A program made the position numbers and the translations under genes. This document shows positions 1 through 8,323 of a stretch of DNA of 64,000 bases, piece by piece (the stretch's first letter is position 1; each line of letters begins with the position of its first letter). The notes below the pieces were generated by a model, which was not told the origin of the DNA, ran no database searches, and was given only the letters and a program-made list of their open reading frames with translations. This stretch comes from Chryseobacterium polytrichastri (GTDB taxonomy: Bacteria > Bacteroidota > Bacteroidia > Flavobacteriales > Weeksellaceae). The stretch lies in assembly GCF_900142445.1 (NCBI RefSeq), contig NZ_FRAV01000013.1, positions 55,971-119,970 on the forward strand, read 5' to 3'.

Positions 1-2
1 CA

Positions 3-1769
3 AACATGTTCTTAACAATTGCAAAGAGAAGAGTAAGACACCTTTATGTAGCCATCTGGTTCTATATCGGTACTTGGATCGCAGTGGCAATGCTTCACAT
101 TTTTAACAACTTAGAAGTTCCATTATCTTTCACAGGTTGGAAATCTTATTCAGCATATGCTGGGGTAAAAGATGCTATCGTACAATGGTGGTATGGTCAC
201 AATGCAGTAGCATTCGTATTGACAACTCCTGTTTTAGGTTTGATGTATTACTTCTTACCAAAAGCTGCTGACAGACCGGTTTTCTCATATAAACTGTCTA
301 TTATTCACTTCTGGTCATTAATTTTCGTATATATCTGGGCTGGTCCTCACCACCTTCAGTATACAGCACTTCCAGCTTGGGCTCAGGCAGTGGGAACAGG
401 TTTCTCTATTATGCTTATTGCACCATCTTGGGGAGGAATGCTGAACGGACTTCTTACATTAAGAGGAGCTTGGGATAAGGTAAGAGAAAATCCTATCTTG
501 AAGTTCTTCGTAGTTGCAGTTACTTGTTATGGTATGGCAACGTTTGAAGGACCGCTTTTAGCAACAAAAAACATCAACAAAATTGGTCACTTTACGGACT
601 GGGTTATTGGTCACGTACATTTAGGAGCTCTTGGATGGAATGGTTTCATGGCATTCGGGGTTATTTATTACCTAATTCCAATTATGTGGAGAACAAAAAT
701 TTGGTCTGTAAAATTAGCTAACTGGCATTTCTGGTTAGGTACATTAGGAATTATTTTCTATGCAGTACCAATGTATATCGCAGGATTTACACAAGGATTA
801 ATGTGGAAACAATTTAATCCGGACGGAACTTTGATGTATAAAAACTGGTTAGACACAGTTACTGCCATCATTCCATATTACAAAATGAGATTCGTAGGAG
901 GTTTATTCTATATCTCTGGAGCTATTTTAATGGTAGTTAACGTTATTGCTACAGTAAGAAAAGGATCATTCCAAAAAGAAGTTCCTGCAGAAGCTCCTGC
1001 TTTAGCAAACATCGGTAAAAACAGAAAAGAAGGAGAAGGTACTCACCTTTGGTTAGAAAGAACACCAGTATTATTAGGTATCTTATCTTTCTTAACAATA
1101 TCTATTGGTAGTTCTGTGGAAATCATCCCTACACTATCTCTTAAGAAAAGTGTACCAACGATTTCAGCAGTAAAACCATATTCACCACTTGAATTAGAGG
1201 GTAGAGATCTTTATATCCGTGAAGGATGTAACGCTTGCCACTCTCAGATGATCAGACCTTTCAGGGATGAGATTACTAGATTCAACGGTAAAAACGGACA
1301 GTATTCAAAAGCTGGAGAATTCGTATATGACAGACCATTCTTATGGGGTTCAAAAAGAACAGGACCAGATTTACATAGAGAAGGAGGTAAAAACCCAAGT
1401 GCTTGGCACTACAAACACATGTATAACCCAAGATCTACATCTGCAGGTTCTATCATGCCTCGTTATCCTTGGTTAATTGCTACTAACTTAGACAGATCTA
1501 AAATGGTTGATAAAATGTTACTAATGAAAAATACTTTCGATGTACCATATACAAAACCTCAGATAGATTCTGCTAACGCATGGGCAGACAACCAAGCTTC
1601 TAAAATTGTAAAAGAAATCTTCTCTGAAGCAAATGACTTGAAAGATGCTTATGCTAAGAGACCTAAAGGAGAGTTAGAGAAGAAAGAGATTGTAGCTCTT
1701 ATCTCTTACCTACAAAGATTAGGAACAGATATCAAAACAACGGAAATAAAAACAGCAAGTAATAACTAA
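3..1769 (+). CDS. ccoNO: cbb3-type cytochrome c oxidase, fused subunits I and II (CcoN-CcoO), 5' end outside window
   Basis: This is the catalytic heme-copper subunit of the high-affinity cbb3 terminal oxidase, fused to its membrane-anchored cytochrome c subunit. The reading frame is open to the left edge, so the N-terminus is missing; the Met at base 6 is internal. Counting from that Met, the CuB ligands appear as His65 (GHNAV) and His115/His116 (GPHHLQY), the probable cross-linked Tyr as Tyr175 (CYGMATFEGP), and the heme ligands as His203 and His205 (GHVHLG). The CcoO part follows with one heme c motif, C408-NAC-H412, and a later Met-containing PRY segment that can supply the axial ligand. 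The fusion is common in Bacteroidota. ccoQ starts 18 bases downstream, in an operon. The assignment is secure. Confidence 0.96.
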   Translation, partial: NMFLTIAKRRVRHLYVAIWFYIGTWIAVAMLHIFNNLEVPLSFTGWKSYSAYAGVKDAIVQWWYGHNAVAFVLTTPVLGLMYYFLPKAADRPVFSYKLSIIHFWSLIFVYIWAGPHHLQYTALPAWAQAVGTGFSIMLIAPSWGGMLNGLLTLRGAWDKVRENPILKFFVVAVTCYGMATFEGPLLATKNINKIGHFTDWVIGHVHLGALGWNGFMAFGVIYYLIPIMWRTKIWSVKLANWHFWLGTLGIIFYAVPMYIAGFTQGLMWKQFNPDGTLMYKNWLDTVTAIIPYYKMRFVGGLFYISGAILMVVNVIATVRKGSFQKEVPAEAPALANIGKNRKEGEGTHLWLERTPVLLGILSFLTISIGSSVEIIPTLSLKKSVPTISAVKPYSPLELEGRDLYIREGCNACHSQMIRPFRDEITRFNGKNGQYSKAGEFVYDRPFLWGSKRTGPDLHREGGKNPSAWHYKHMYNPRSTSAGSIMPRYPWLIATNLDRSKMVDKMLLMKNTFDVPYTKPQIDSANAWADNQASKIVKEIFSEANDLKDAYAKRPKGELEKKEIVALISYLQRLGTDIKTTEIKTASNN

Positions 1770-1787
1770 ACATTAAAAGCTTCAAAA

Positions 1788-1985
1788 ATGATTCCTCAGA
1801 ACTTTAAAGATATATTATCCAATACAGAAAATGCAGGCTTGTATCAAACATTGGCACTGATATTCTTTATGATGTTCTTCGTAGCCTTAATAATATATGT
1901 TTTTAGCAGGCCTAAAAAATATTATAAGGAAGAAGAAGAAGCTCCTCTGGGGGATGATGAAGATGATTTTAATTTAAAAAATTAA
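1788..1985 (+). CDS. ccoQ: cbb3-type oxidase small subunit CcoQ
   Basis: A 65-residue single-span membrane protein between ccoNO and ccoP, the canonical position of CcoQ (subunit IV, FixQ). Residues about 20-40 form one hydrophobic helix ending in FSRPKKYY, followed by a highly acidic tail (EEEEAP, DDEDDF). CcoQ helps stabilise the assembled cbb3 complex. Sequence conservation in this family is weak, so the call rests on length, topology and operon position. ccoP begins 10 bases downstream. Confidence 0.85.
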   Translation: MIPQNFKDILSNTENAGLYQTLALIFFMMFFVALIIYVFSRPKKYYKEEEEAPLGDDEDDFNLKN

Positions 1986-1995
1986 ACTATTTATT

Positions 1996-2877
1996 ATGAA
2001 ACAAAGGACACCGGTTGTTGTAAACATTTTAATAATAATTGGACTTCTAATAGTTTTTTATTATTTGTTTGTACAGAGCTACGCGTTTTTAGCCTCACCA
2101 TATTTTTGGGGTACTGTTGTAATAGGTGCTATTTTGGCTTATATCCACAGTTCAATTGGAGATTTAATTGAAAATAATAAATTCAAGAAATTATCTGCAG
2201 AAGAAAAAGCAGCTTATTTAGCAGAAAAAAAAGTACCATTCCTAAGAAGAATGTACGATGCTGCATTTAAGAAGCAATCTGAAACAGAAGAAAAAGATAT
2301 CCTTATTGACCACGGTTTCGACGGAATCATGGAGTTGGATAACCAATTACCAAAATGGTGGGTAGGTTTATTCTATTTTGGGACCGCTTTTTGTATCGTT
2401 TATATATGTGCATACTCTTTCACAGATTTTGCTCACCCATTAAGCGAATACGAACAAGAATACAAAGAGCAGATTGCTAGTATTGCTGAATACGAAAAAA
2501 ATCAGCCTCCTGTAACAATTGAGTCAGCAAAATACTCTGCTGATAATATTGCTGAAGGTAAAGAACTTTTCAAAACCAACTGTGCTTCATGTCACAAAGA
2601 AGACGGTAGTGGTGGTATCGGTCCAAACTTGACAGATAACTACTGGATCAACCAGCCAGAGAAAACTTTATTCAAAAACGTTTTCCACATGGACTGGAAT
2701 GGTTCACCTACTAACCCTGCCATGAGAGCATTTGGTAAAAACGGTGAAGTTTCTGGTGCGGAGATTGAGAAGATTGCAGCCTATGTATATCACATCAATC
2801 AAGAGCAACCTCCAGTGACACCGGCTCAAGGTGGAGCTGCTCCTCAGGGAACAGAAGCTCATTGGGAAAAAGAATAA
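1996..2877 (+). CDS. ccoP: cbb3-type cytochrome c oxidase subunit III, mono-heme CcoP
   Basis: This is the membrane-anchored cytochrome c subunit that passes electrons to CcoO/CcoN. It has two N-terminal membrane helices (about residues 8-50), then the CcoP N-terminal signature FDGIMELDNQLPKWW followed by another helix (about 123-145). A single cytochrome c domain follows, with C196-ASC-H200 and GIGPNLTDNYW. Proteobacterial CcoP normally has two CXXCH motifs; only one is present here, and the protein ends after it with a Pro/Ala/Gln-rich tail. Single-heme forms are, to my knowledge, usual in Bacteroidota. A strong hairpin follows the stop codon, before ccoG. Confidence 0.93.
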   Translation: MKQRTPVVVNILIIIGLLIVFYYLFVQSYAFLASPYFWGTVVIGAILAYIHSSIGDLIENNKFKKLSAEEKAAYLAEKKVPFLRRMYDAAFKKQSETEEKDILIDHGFDGIMELDNQLPKWWVGLFYFGTAFCIVYICAYSFTDFAHPLSEYEQEYKEQIASIAEYEKNQPPVTIESAKYSADNIAEGKELFKTNCASCHKEDGSGGIGPNLTDNYWINQPEKTLFKNVFHMDWNGSPTNPAMRAFGKNGEVSGAEIEKIAAYVYHINQEQPPVTPAQGGAAPQGTEAHWEKE

Positions 2878-2904
2878 TTTAAAAAGAAAATTAGAAAGTA
2901 TATG

Positions 2905-2962
2905 AAAAGCATAATTTGTTATTAAATGAAAAAATAGTAACGAATTATGCTTTTCTTTTTTT
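2905..2962 (+). terminator. Hairpin plus T-run between ccoP and ccoG
   Basis: Bases 2905-2921 pair with 2938-2954 over 17 positions (one G-U), with a 16-base loop and then a T-rich run. This has the form of an intrinsic terminator, yet it lies inside an otherwise co-directional operon. It may separate expression of the structural subunits (ccoNOQP) from the assembly genes (ccoG, ccoH), or act as an mRNA-stabilising 3' hairpin. Confidence 0.7.
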
Positions 2963-2979
2963 ATTAAACACATCACAAA

Positions 2980-4434
2980 ATGTCAGACATAGAGGAAATA
3001 GAAGTAAAAGGAGGGCAAGGACAGGTTCTGGAGCCTGAAACTTACAGAGATTCTATAGGGACAATGGAGCGATCCGGAAAAAGAAAATGGGTATTTCCTA
3101 GAAAACCAAAAGGGAAATTTACCAACTATAGAGATATTGTAAGTTATAGTTTATTAGTTATTTATTTTACAGTGCCATTTCTTAAGATTAATGGCAACCC
3201 ATTCTTTTTGTTCAATGTTATTGATAGAGAGTTCTTCATCATTGGACAACCCTTCTATCCACAAGATTTTTTCATTCTTACACTAGGTGCCATCGCATCT
3301 TTAATATTTATTATCATTTTTACGATTGCGTTCGGAAGAATTTTCTGCGGGTGGATTTGTCCTCAGACAATTTTTATGGAATCGATTTTCCGTAAGATTG
3401 AATATCTTATTGAAGGTGACAGAAACAGACAGATGAAGCTTGACAGACAAGAGTGGAACACAGAAAAGATCTGGAAAAGAAGTTTAAAATGGACTGTTTA
3501 CATCATTATTTCATTGATTATCACCCACTTTATGCTCATGTATATTGTTGGATATCAGGAAATACTTAAAATAATATCTGAAGGACCATTTGCACACCCT
3601 ACCAATTTCATTGTAATGGTTCTTTTTACCGGAGCATTCTACTTTGTATTTGCATGGTTCAGAGAACAGGTTTGTACATTAGTTTGTCCATACGGAAGAT
3701 TACAGGGGGTTTTAATTGACAAAGATACCATCAATGTTTTCTATGATTTCAAAAGAGGAGAAAACAGATCTTCATGGAGAAAAGGAGAAGACAGACAAGC
3801 TGCCGGAAAAGGAGATTGTATAGATTGTCATCAATGTGTGGTAGTTTGCCCTACAGGAATTGATATCAGAGATGGTCAACAGCTGGAATGCGTTAACTGT
3901 ACAGCTTGTATTGATGCGTGTGATGAAGTGATGGAAAAAGTAGGTCTTCCGAAAGGATTGATCAGATATGCTTCTGAAAATGAAATTGAACAAGGAACTG
4001 AATTCAAATTCACCGGAAGAATGAAAGGCTTTGCTGTTGTTCTTGCTTTACTGGTTGGATTCTTAGGGTTTTTACTTTATAATCGTGGAGAGATGGAAGC
4101 TAAATTCATCAAACCTGCAGGAAGTACATTCTTTGTAAGAGACGGAAAAATTACCAATACCTATAATTATACCTTCTTAAACAAGACGAACGACAAGAAA
4201 ATTGTAACAATTAAAGTAATTGAGCCTAAACATGGTGAAATCATCTATAGTGCATCAAGTAAAATTACTGTAGAAAGAGATAAGATGTCAAAAGGAACCA
4301 TTAATATCAGTTTCCCTGAAGACGAAATGAAGCTTTCAAAACAAAACATCACGATTGGTGTTTATGATATGAAAGGTAAATTGGTAGATTCTTACAAAAC
4401 CTATTTTGAAGGACCATTTAAATTACAATTTTAA
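2980..4434 (+). CDS. ccoG: Cytochrome c oxidase accessory protein CcoG (RdxA/FixG-like ferredoxin)
   Basis: A 484-residue polyferredoxin needed for cbb3 assembly; the family has been linked to reduction of copper for insertion into CcoN. The sequence shows several membrane helices (about residues 50-70, 95-120, 160-185, 205-225 and 345-365), the paired motif FCGWICPQT, then CTLVCPYGR. A soluble two-cluster ferredoxin segment lies at about residues 280-315 (CIDCHQCVVVCP and CVNCTACIDAC). The C-terminal 120 residues form an Ig-like FixG domain. The gene follows ccoP after the hairpin and precedes ccoH. The family assignment is secure; the copper-reductase role is family knowledge. Confidence 0.95.
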   Translation: MSDIEEIEVKGGQGQVLEPETYRDSIGTMERSGKRKWVFPRKPKGKFTNYRDIVSYSLLVIYFTVPFLKINGNPFFLFNVIDREFFIIGQPFYPQDFFILTLGAIASLIFIIIFTIAFGRIFCGWICPQTIFMESIFRKIEYLIEGDRNRQMKLDRQEWNTEKIWKRSLKWTVYIIISLIITHFMLMYIVGYQEILKIISEGPFAHPTNFIVMVLFTGAFYFVFAWFREQVCTLVCPYGRLQGVLIDKDTINVFYDFKRGENRSSWRKGEDRQAAGKGDCIDCHQCVVVCPTGIDIRDGQQLECVNCTACIDACDEVMEKVGLPKGLIRYASENEIEQGTEFKFTGRMKGFAVVLALLVGFLGFLLYNRGEMEAKFIKPAGSTFFVRDGKITNTYNYTFLNKTNDKKIVTIKVIEPKHGEIIYSASSKITVERDKMSKGTINISFPEDEMKLSKQNITIGVYDMKGKLVDSYKTYFEGPFKLQF

Positions 4435-4525
4435 TTTTCAGCAATATAATTTCCATGATTTGGAAATATAAACACCAATGATGAACATATTCCCTATAAC
4501 CTTTAAAAAATAATAAAATTTACAT

Positions 4526-4978
4526 ATGAAAAACTTTAGTTGGGGACACGGTGTTGTAATTGCATTATTTGCATTCATAGTTTTTATTTTATCAATGTTA
4601 TTTCTTTTCCCGAACGGGCAGAAGAATTCTGAAATGGTAACCGATAATTATTATGAAGAAGAATTAAAATACCAAGATGTAATTGATGCTAAGAAAAAAG
4701 CAGATGACCTACAGGAAAAACCTACTTACAGCCAAGATACAAACGGGATTAAAGTACTTTTCCCAAAAGGATATGACAATTCTAATACGACAGTAAAATT
4801 TGTTTTAAATAGAACTGATGACCAGAATTTAGATATTAAAAAATCTGAACAGCTGGATGCAAATCAATCTATCTCAATACCAGGAAAAGTATTGAAACCA
4901 GGAAATTATACCTTAAGATTGATGTGGACGAAAGACAAAACAGACTACAGAATGGATTATGATGTGATATGGAAATAG
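4526..4978 (+). CDS. ccoH: CcoH/FixH family cbb3 assembly protein
   Basis: A 150-residue protein with one N-terminal membrane helix (about residues 8-30) and a periplasmic beta-rich domain containing NYYEEELKYQDVIDAKKKAD, typical of the FixH family. FixH/CcoH proteins assist maturation of cbb3 oxidase. It is encoded 91 bases after ccoG, and its last ten bases overlap the start of the next gene, so the two are probably translationally coupled. Its position in the cco cluster supports the call. Confidence 0.9.
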   Translation: MKNFSWGHGVVIALFAFIVFILSMLFLFPNGQKNSEMVTDNYYEEELKYQDVIDAKKKADDLQEKPTYSQDTNGIKVLFPKGYDNSNTTVKFVLNRTDDQNLDIKKSEQLDANQSISIPGKVLKPGNYTLRLMWTKDKTDYRMDYDVIWK

Positions 4979-5736
4979 CACTTATTTTATCGGCCATAGG
5001 CTTGGGGTTTGCCTCCGGTTTTCATTGTATCGGAATGTGCGGACCTATTGCCTTATCGATGGGATTAACAAAAAAACAGGCTACTAATTTTTATCTTCAA
5101 AATCTGACGTATCAATTCGGTAGAATTTTCACTTATGCTCTTTTGGGAGCTATCTTAGGAATCATTGGTCAAGGATTTGAGATGGCAGGCTTTCAGCGAT
5201 ACTTAACCATAGCCGTAGGAATTTTACTTATCATAATGGCCGTATTTTCTTTTGGAGGAAAAGATTTTGCTTCGAAAATCCCTTTTTTTTCTAAGTTTTT
5301 ATTTAAAGTTAAATCAAATTTAGGAAGACTTCTTCAAAAAGCAGACTACCGTTCTAGATTTACAACAGGTATTCTTAATGGCTTTTTACCTTGCGGAATG
5401 GTTTACATGGCATTAACGGCAAGTTTAGCAAGCGGAGGAATATGGCAGGGAGCTTCATATATGGCTCTATTTGGATTGGGAACACTTCCATTTATGTTTG
5501 CCGTAGTTCTGGTCGGAAACTTGATGAATCAAGCTTTTAGAGTAAAGGTATTAAAAGTAATTCCGATCGTTATGATCATTTTAGGAGGATTATTCATCGT
5601 AAGAGGTTTGGAACTCGGAATCCCTTACATTTCTCCAAGAGCTGAAGCGATGACCATTTCTAAAGATAATCAAGGAGATTGCCATTTACCCGGAGATCAC
5701 AGCACGCATCAACACGACGCAACAAATTGTCATTAA
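4969..5736 (+). CDS. TauE/SafE-DsbD_2-like membrane protein, probable cbb3 copper or assembly factor
   Basis: A 255-residue polytopic protein (about six helices) of the family often annotated as sulfite exporter TauE/SafE or UreH/DsbD-like transmembrane domain. The first helix carries the Cys pair GFHCIGMCGPIAL (residues about 18-30), and the second half has NGFLPCGMVYMAL, the internal duplicate of that motif. The C-terminus is unusually His/Cys-rich (GDCHLPGDHSTHQHDATNCH), which suggests metal binding. It overlaps ccoH by 10 bases and is the last gene of the cco operon, so a role in copper handling or thiol chemistry for oxidase assembly is more likely than sulfite export. That role is inferred. 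Confidence 0.85.
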   Translation: MEIALILSAIGLGFASGFHCIGMCGPIALSMGLTKKQATNFYLQNLTYQFGRIFTYALLGAILGIIGQGFEMAGFQRYLTIAVGILLIIMAVFSFGGKDFASKIPFFSKFLFKVKSNLGRLLQKADYRSRFTTGILNGFLPCGMVYMALTASLASGGIWQGASYMALFGLGTLPFMFAVVLVGNLMNQAFRVKVLKVIPIVMIILGGLFIVRGLELGIPYISPRAEAMTISKDNQGDCHLPGDHSTHQHDATNCH

Positions 5737-5783
5737 GACCATTTAAATGCGGATAAGAAAATAATCTTAGCTACTGAATAAAA
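5737..5783 (+). repeat. Degenerate direct repeat, copy 1
   Basis: The 20 bases at 5764-5783 match 6411-6430 at 18 of 20 positions (core TACTGAATAAAA). The similarity continues leftward with gaps (GACCA and AAATGC blocks) to about 5737. Copy 2 lies on the other side of the small peptide gene. Confidence 0.5.
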
Positions 5784-5819
5784 TATTATTCTGAACAGAA
5801 ACAGAAATTATAATATGAA

Positions 5820-5852
5820 AAAGGCCACTTCACAAATTATGAAGTGGCCTTT
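5820..5852. terminator. Bidirectional terminator after the cco operon
   Basis: A perfect 12-bp stem (5820-5831 with 5841-5852) has a 9-base loop and A/T runs on both sides. It can end the plus-strand cco operon and the converging minus-strand peptide gene. Confidence 0.85.
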
Positions 5853-5860
5853 ATTATTAT

Positions 5861-6052
5861 CTAAGGATTAAGCTTACATCCTTCAGGATCAGTTCCTAGT
5901 TTAATACAACACTGGTATTGAAACATACAAACCCCGTTTGGGAAGCCGGGAAGATAACATTTTATAACCGCTGGATCATCCAAACATGGAACGCTTCCAC
6001 TTCCGTTAATTGATTTTAAATTTTCTCTAGAAATTTTTTCTAACTTTCTCAT
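5861..6052 (-). CDS. Small Cys-rich peptide with bacteriocin-type (double-glycine-like) leader
   Basis: This gene encodes 63 residues. The N-terminus MRKLEKISRENLKSINGSG has the pattern of the double-glycine-type leaders seen on small Bacteroidota bacteriocin-like precursors (K/R-L-x-R-x-x-L-K-x-I-N-G-G); here the second Gly is replaced, giving GSG. The predicted mature part (about 44 residues) has six Cys, including an adjacent pair (QCCIK), and little charge. No transporter or modifying enzyme is adjacent, so it is an orphan precursor. A paralogue in leader only lies at 22905-23159. It could be a bacteriocin, a signal peptide substrate, or a secreted peptide of unknown role. It shares the terminator at 5820-5852 with the cco operon. 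Confidence 0.75.
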   Translation of the reverse strand: MRKLEKISRENLKSINGSGSVPCLDDPAVIKCYLPGFPNGVCMFQYQCCIKLGTDPEGCKLNP

Positions 6053-6430
6053 AAAAAATGATTTTGTATTTGGTATTTCCTACTCTATTTTAAGCTTTTC
6101 GGATCCCGCTTTAAAAAAAATAATTACAGATTGAAAATTTTCAATTCATATAAATCACTTAAATCTACCTTTATATTAATAAGGATAGTCGTGAAATATT
6201 TGGATAAGATTGAATTGAGTAAATAGAATTTATGATTGAGCTTTGACGCAATCAGTTATGTGATAAAATTAATATTTTACGCTGGTACAATTAACACTGA
6301 TGAAGATAATCATTTTTTGATAAATTAGAGAATAAAATATATTCAATTTCAAAAAGTACAATATAAAAACTATACTTAACAAAGAGACCAAATCTAAAAT
6401 GCAGGCAAATATCATAGTTACTGAATAAAA
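6053..6430. other. AT-rich intergenic stretch upstream of the small peptide gene
   Basis: No gene or RNA was recognised here. It contains the second copy of the degenerate direct repeat (6386-6430) next to the serS terminator. A minus-strand TAGATTTG box lies at 6389-6396, but it is about 340 bases from the peptide start and lacks a convincing -33 partner, so I do not call it a promoter. Confidence 0.5.
6386..6430 (+). repeat. Degenerate direct repeat, copy 2
   Basis: Partner of the repeat at 5737-5783. Bases 6411-6430 are identical to it at 18 of 20 positions. As with copy 1, a terminator hairpin follows shortly on the right. Confidence 0.5.
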
Positions 6431-6431
6431 C

Positions 6432-6458
6432 AAAACCACCGATATTCTCGGTGGTTTT
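6432..6458 (-). terminator. Intrinsic terminator of serS
   Basis: An 11-bp perfect stem (6432-6442 with 6448-6458) around a 5-base loop lies 22 bases beyond the serS stop. It is followed on the minus strand by a T-rich stretch. Confidence 0.85.
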
Positions 6459-6480
6459 TATATTAGTCTAAACTTTTAGT

Positions 6481-7749
6481 TTAATTAATAACATCAAATC
6501 TTGCATATTCAGCAACCTTCTTAGGAAGCTTAATACCTTCTTCTGTTTGATTATTCTCAAGCAAAGCAGCCATAATTCTTGGTAAAGCCATTGCTGAACC
6601 ATTTAAAGTATGAACTAATTGAGATTTACCATCAGTCTTATATCTACATTTCAAACGATTCGCCTGGAAAGTCTCGAAATTTGAAACTGAACTTACTTCT
6701 AACCACATTTCCTGAGCAGCACTCCAAACTTCAAAATCATAGGTCATTGCAGCAGCAAAACCAGTATCTCCACCACAAAGTCTCAAGACTCTGTAAGGAA
6801 GTTCAAGATCTGTTAAAATCTCTTTGATATGCTCTACCATTTCTTCTAACACAGCGTAAGAATTTTCAGGCTTTTCAAGTCTTACAATTTCCACCTTTTC
6901 AAATTGGTGAAGACGGTTCAGTCCTCTAACATGAGCTCCATAACTTCCCGCTTCTCTTCTGTAGCACTGAGAAAATGCAGTATTTTTAATCGGAAGATCT
7001 TTTTCCTCCAACAAAACATCACGGTATAAATTCGTCACCGGAACTTCCGCCGTTGGAATTAAATATAAATCATCTTCTTTAATATAATACATTTGCCCTT
7101 CCTTATCAGGTAACTGACCCGTTCCATATCCTGAAGCTTCATTAATAACGTGAGGAGGATTTACTTCCATATACCCTTTCTCAACGTTCTTATCTAAGAA
7201 ATATTGAACTAAAGCTCTTTGCAATCTTGCTCCTTTATTTAAATAAACAGGGAAACCGGCACCGGCAATTTTAACGCCCAATTCAAAATCAATCAAATTA
7301 TATTTCTTAGCAAGCTCCCAGTGAGGAATTGCTCCTTCACCAAGACCTTCTACATCATGAGATTGATAAATAATTTCGTTATCCTCCGCAGATACTCCGC
7401 CTTTTACCAAATCATTTGGGATGTTTGGAAGTTGGTATAAAATATCTAATAAAGCCTTTTCTTTAATTTCTAACTGAGATTTCAATTCTGAGCTCGACTC
7501 TTTATACTGTACTGTTTTAGATTTTGATGATTCCGCTTCTTCTTTTTTTCCTTCCTTCATTAAAATTCCAATTTCTTTGGAGATTTTATTGATTTCTGAA
7601 AGTTGAGAATCTAATTCAAATTGGATTTTTTTTCTTTCGTCGTCAGTAGCAATAGCATCATCTACCAACTCAAGATTTTTGAATTGTCTTTTTTTCAGAC
7701 CTTCTAAAACGCGTTCTTTATTGTCGCGCAAAAAATTGACTTGTAACAT
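6481..7749 (-). CDS. serS: Seryl-tRNA synthetase
   Basis: Charges tRNA-Ser with serine in the cytoplasm. The 422-residue length is normal for bacterial SerRS. Residues about 30-105 form the charged coiled-coil arm that holds the tRNA. The class II core follows: TAEVPVTNLYRD, motif 2 with FSQCYRREAGSYG and RLHQFEKVE, and motif 3 near the end with LNGSAMALPRIMAALLE. A minus-strand TAAATTTG box at 7803-7810 lies 54 bases upstream of the start codon, giving a leader of about 50 bases. The call is secure. Confidence 0.97.
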   Translation of the reverse strand: MLQVNFLRDNKERVLEGLKKRQFKNLELVDDAIATDDERKKIQFELDSQLSEINKISKEIGILMKEGKKEEAESSKSKTVQYKESSSELKSQLEIKEKALLDILYQLPNIPNDLVKGGVSAEDNEIIYQSHDVEGLGEGAIPHWELAKKYNLIDFELGVKIAGAGFPVYLNKGARLQRALVQYFLDKNVEKGYMEVNPPHVINEASGYGTGQLPDKEGQMYYIKEDDLYLIPTAEVPVTNLYRDVLLEEKDLPIKNTAFSQCYRREAGSYGAHVRGLNRLHQFEKVEIVRLEKPENSYAVLEEMVEHIKEILTDLELPYRVLRLCGGDTGFAAAMTYDFEVWSAAQEMWLEVSSVSNFETFQANRLKCRYKTDGKSQLVHTLNGSAMALPRIMAALLENNQTEEGIKLPKKVAEYARFDVIN

Positions 7750-7802
7750 TTTATTTAGATGTTAGTTATTAGAATGTTAGATGTAATTATCTAACAGTTG
7801 TG

Positions 7803-7810
7803 CAAATTTA
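7803..7810 (-). promoter_or_regulatory. Candidate -7 box for serS (TAAATTTG)
   Basis: Matches the Bacteroidota -7 consensus TAnnTTTG on the minus strand. No clear TTG was found at the -33 position. Confidence 0.45.
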
Positions 7811-7814
7811 AAAA

Positions 7815-8318
7815 TTATTTTACGATTGTAACTACATTTGGCATACCAGGTTGCTTTGTAAACCTTAAGGTACCATTATAATATACTTTGGAGACTTCAA
7901 AAACAGTAGGAGTCCAGTGATATTGTATCTCTACAACATCATTAACTGTGTCTGCAACATTGTTGACCGTTCTTCTTAACGAAAGAGCAAGCCTTGAACG
8001 GTATGTTCTGTCACTAGGACTAATTGAATCTAAAATTACTCTTTTAGCTCCTGCAATGTACTCCATGTAAAATACAGAATCGGATGTCATTTTAAGAGGA
8101 ATACTTACAGGGGAATTATCTGTATCTCCAAAAATGTCATTTACAGCATACGAGGAAAAGGAACCTGCTTTTTTTCCATTAAGCAAATCCTGTCCTGCAC
8201 TATTTTTCATGTAAAGATCAAATATCTGATCTATTTTTTGCAGAGAATCTTCATCATCCCTTTTACAGCTTATAAGTGCAAATAATACGACCAATATTCC
8301 GAAAACAATATTTTTCAT
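7815..8318 (-). CDS. Hypothetical lipoprotein, 167 aa
   Basis: The N-terminus is a lipoprotein signal: a hydrophobic run ending in ALISC, then KRDDEDS. Cleavage before Cys18 and lipidation would anchor the protein in a membrane facing the periplasm. The rest is a small polar domain rich in Ser, Val and Tyr, probably beta-stranded, and I do not recognise it. The gene lies between the flippase and serS with 18 bases to the flippase stop. A TATCTTTG box sits directly before its ATG, so it may be transcribed on its own from an almost leaderless start. Confidence 0.75.
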   Translation of the reverse strand: MKNIVFGILVVLFALISCKRDDEDSLQKIDQIFDLYMKNSAGQDLLNGKKAGSFSSYAVNDIFGDTDNSPVSIPLKMTSDSVFYMEYIAGAKRVILDSISPSDRTYRSRLALSLRRTVNNVADTVNDVVEIQYHWTPTVFEVSKVYYNGTLRFTKQPGMPNVVTIVK

Positions 8319-8323
8319 TTCAA

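Noticed and set aside
2704..2976. 90-codon minus-strand frame across the ccoP-ccoG gap
   Set aside because: Antisense to the CcoP heme domain tail and the hairpin; no supporting motif.
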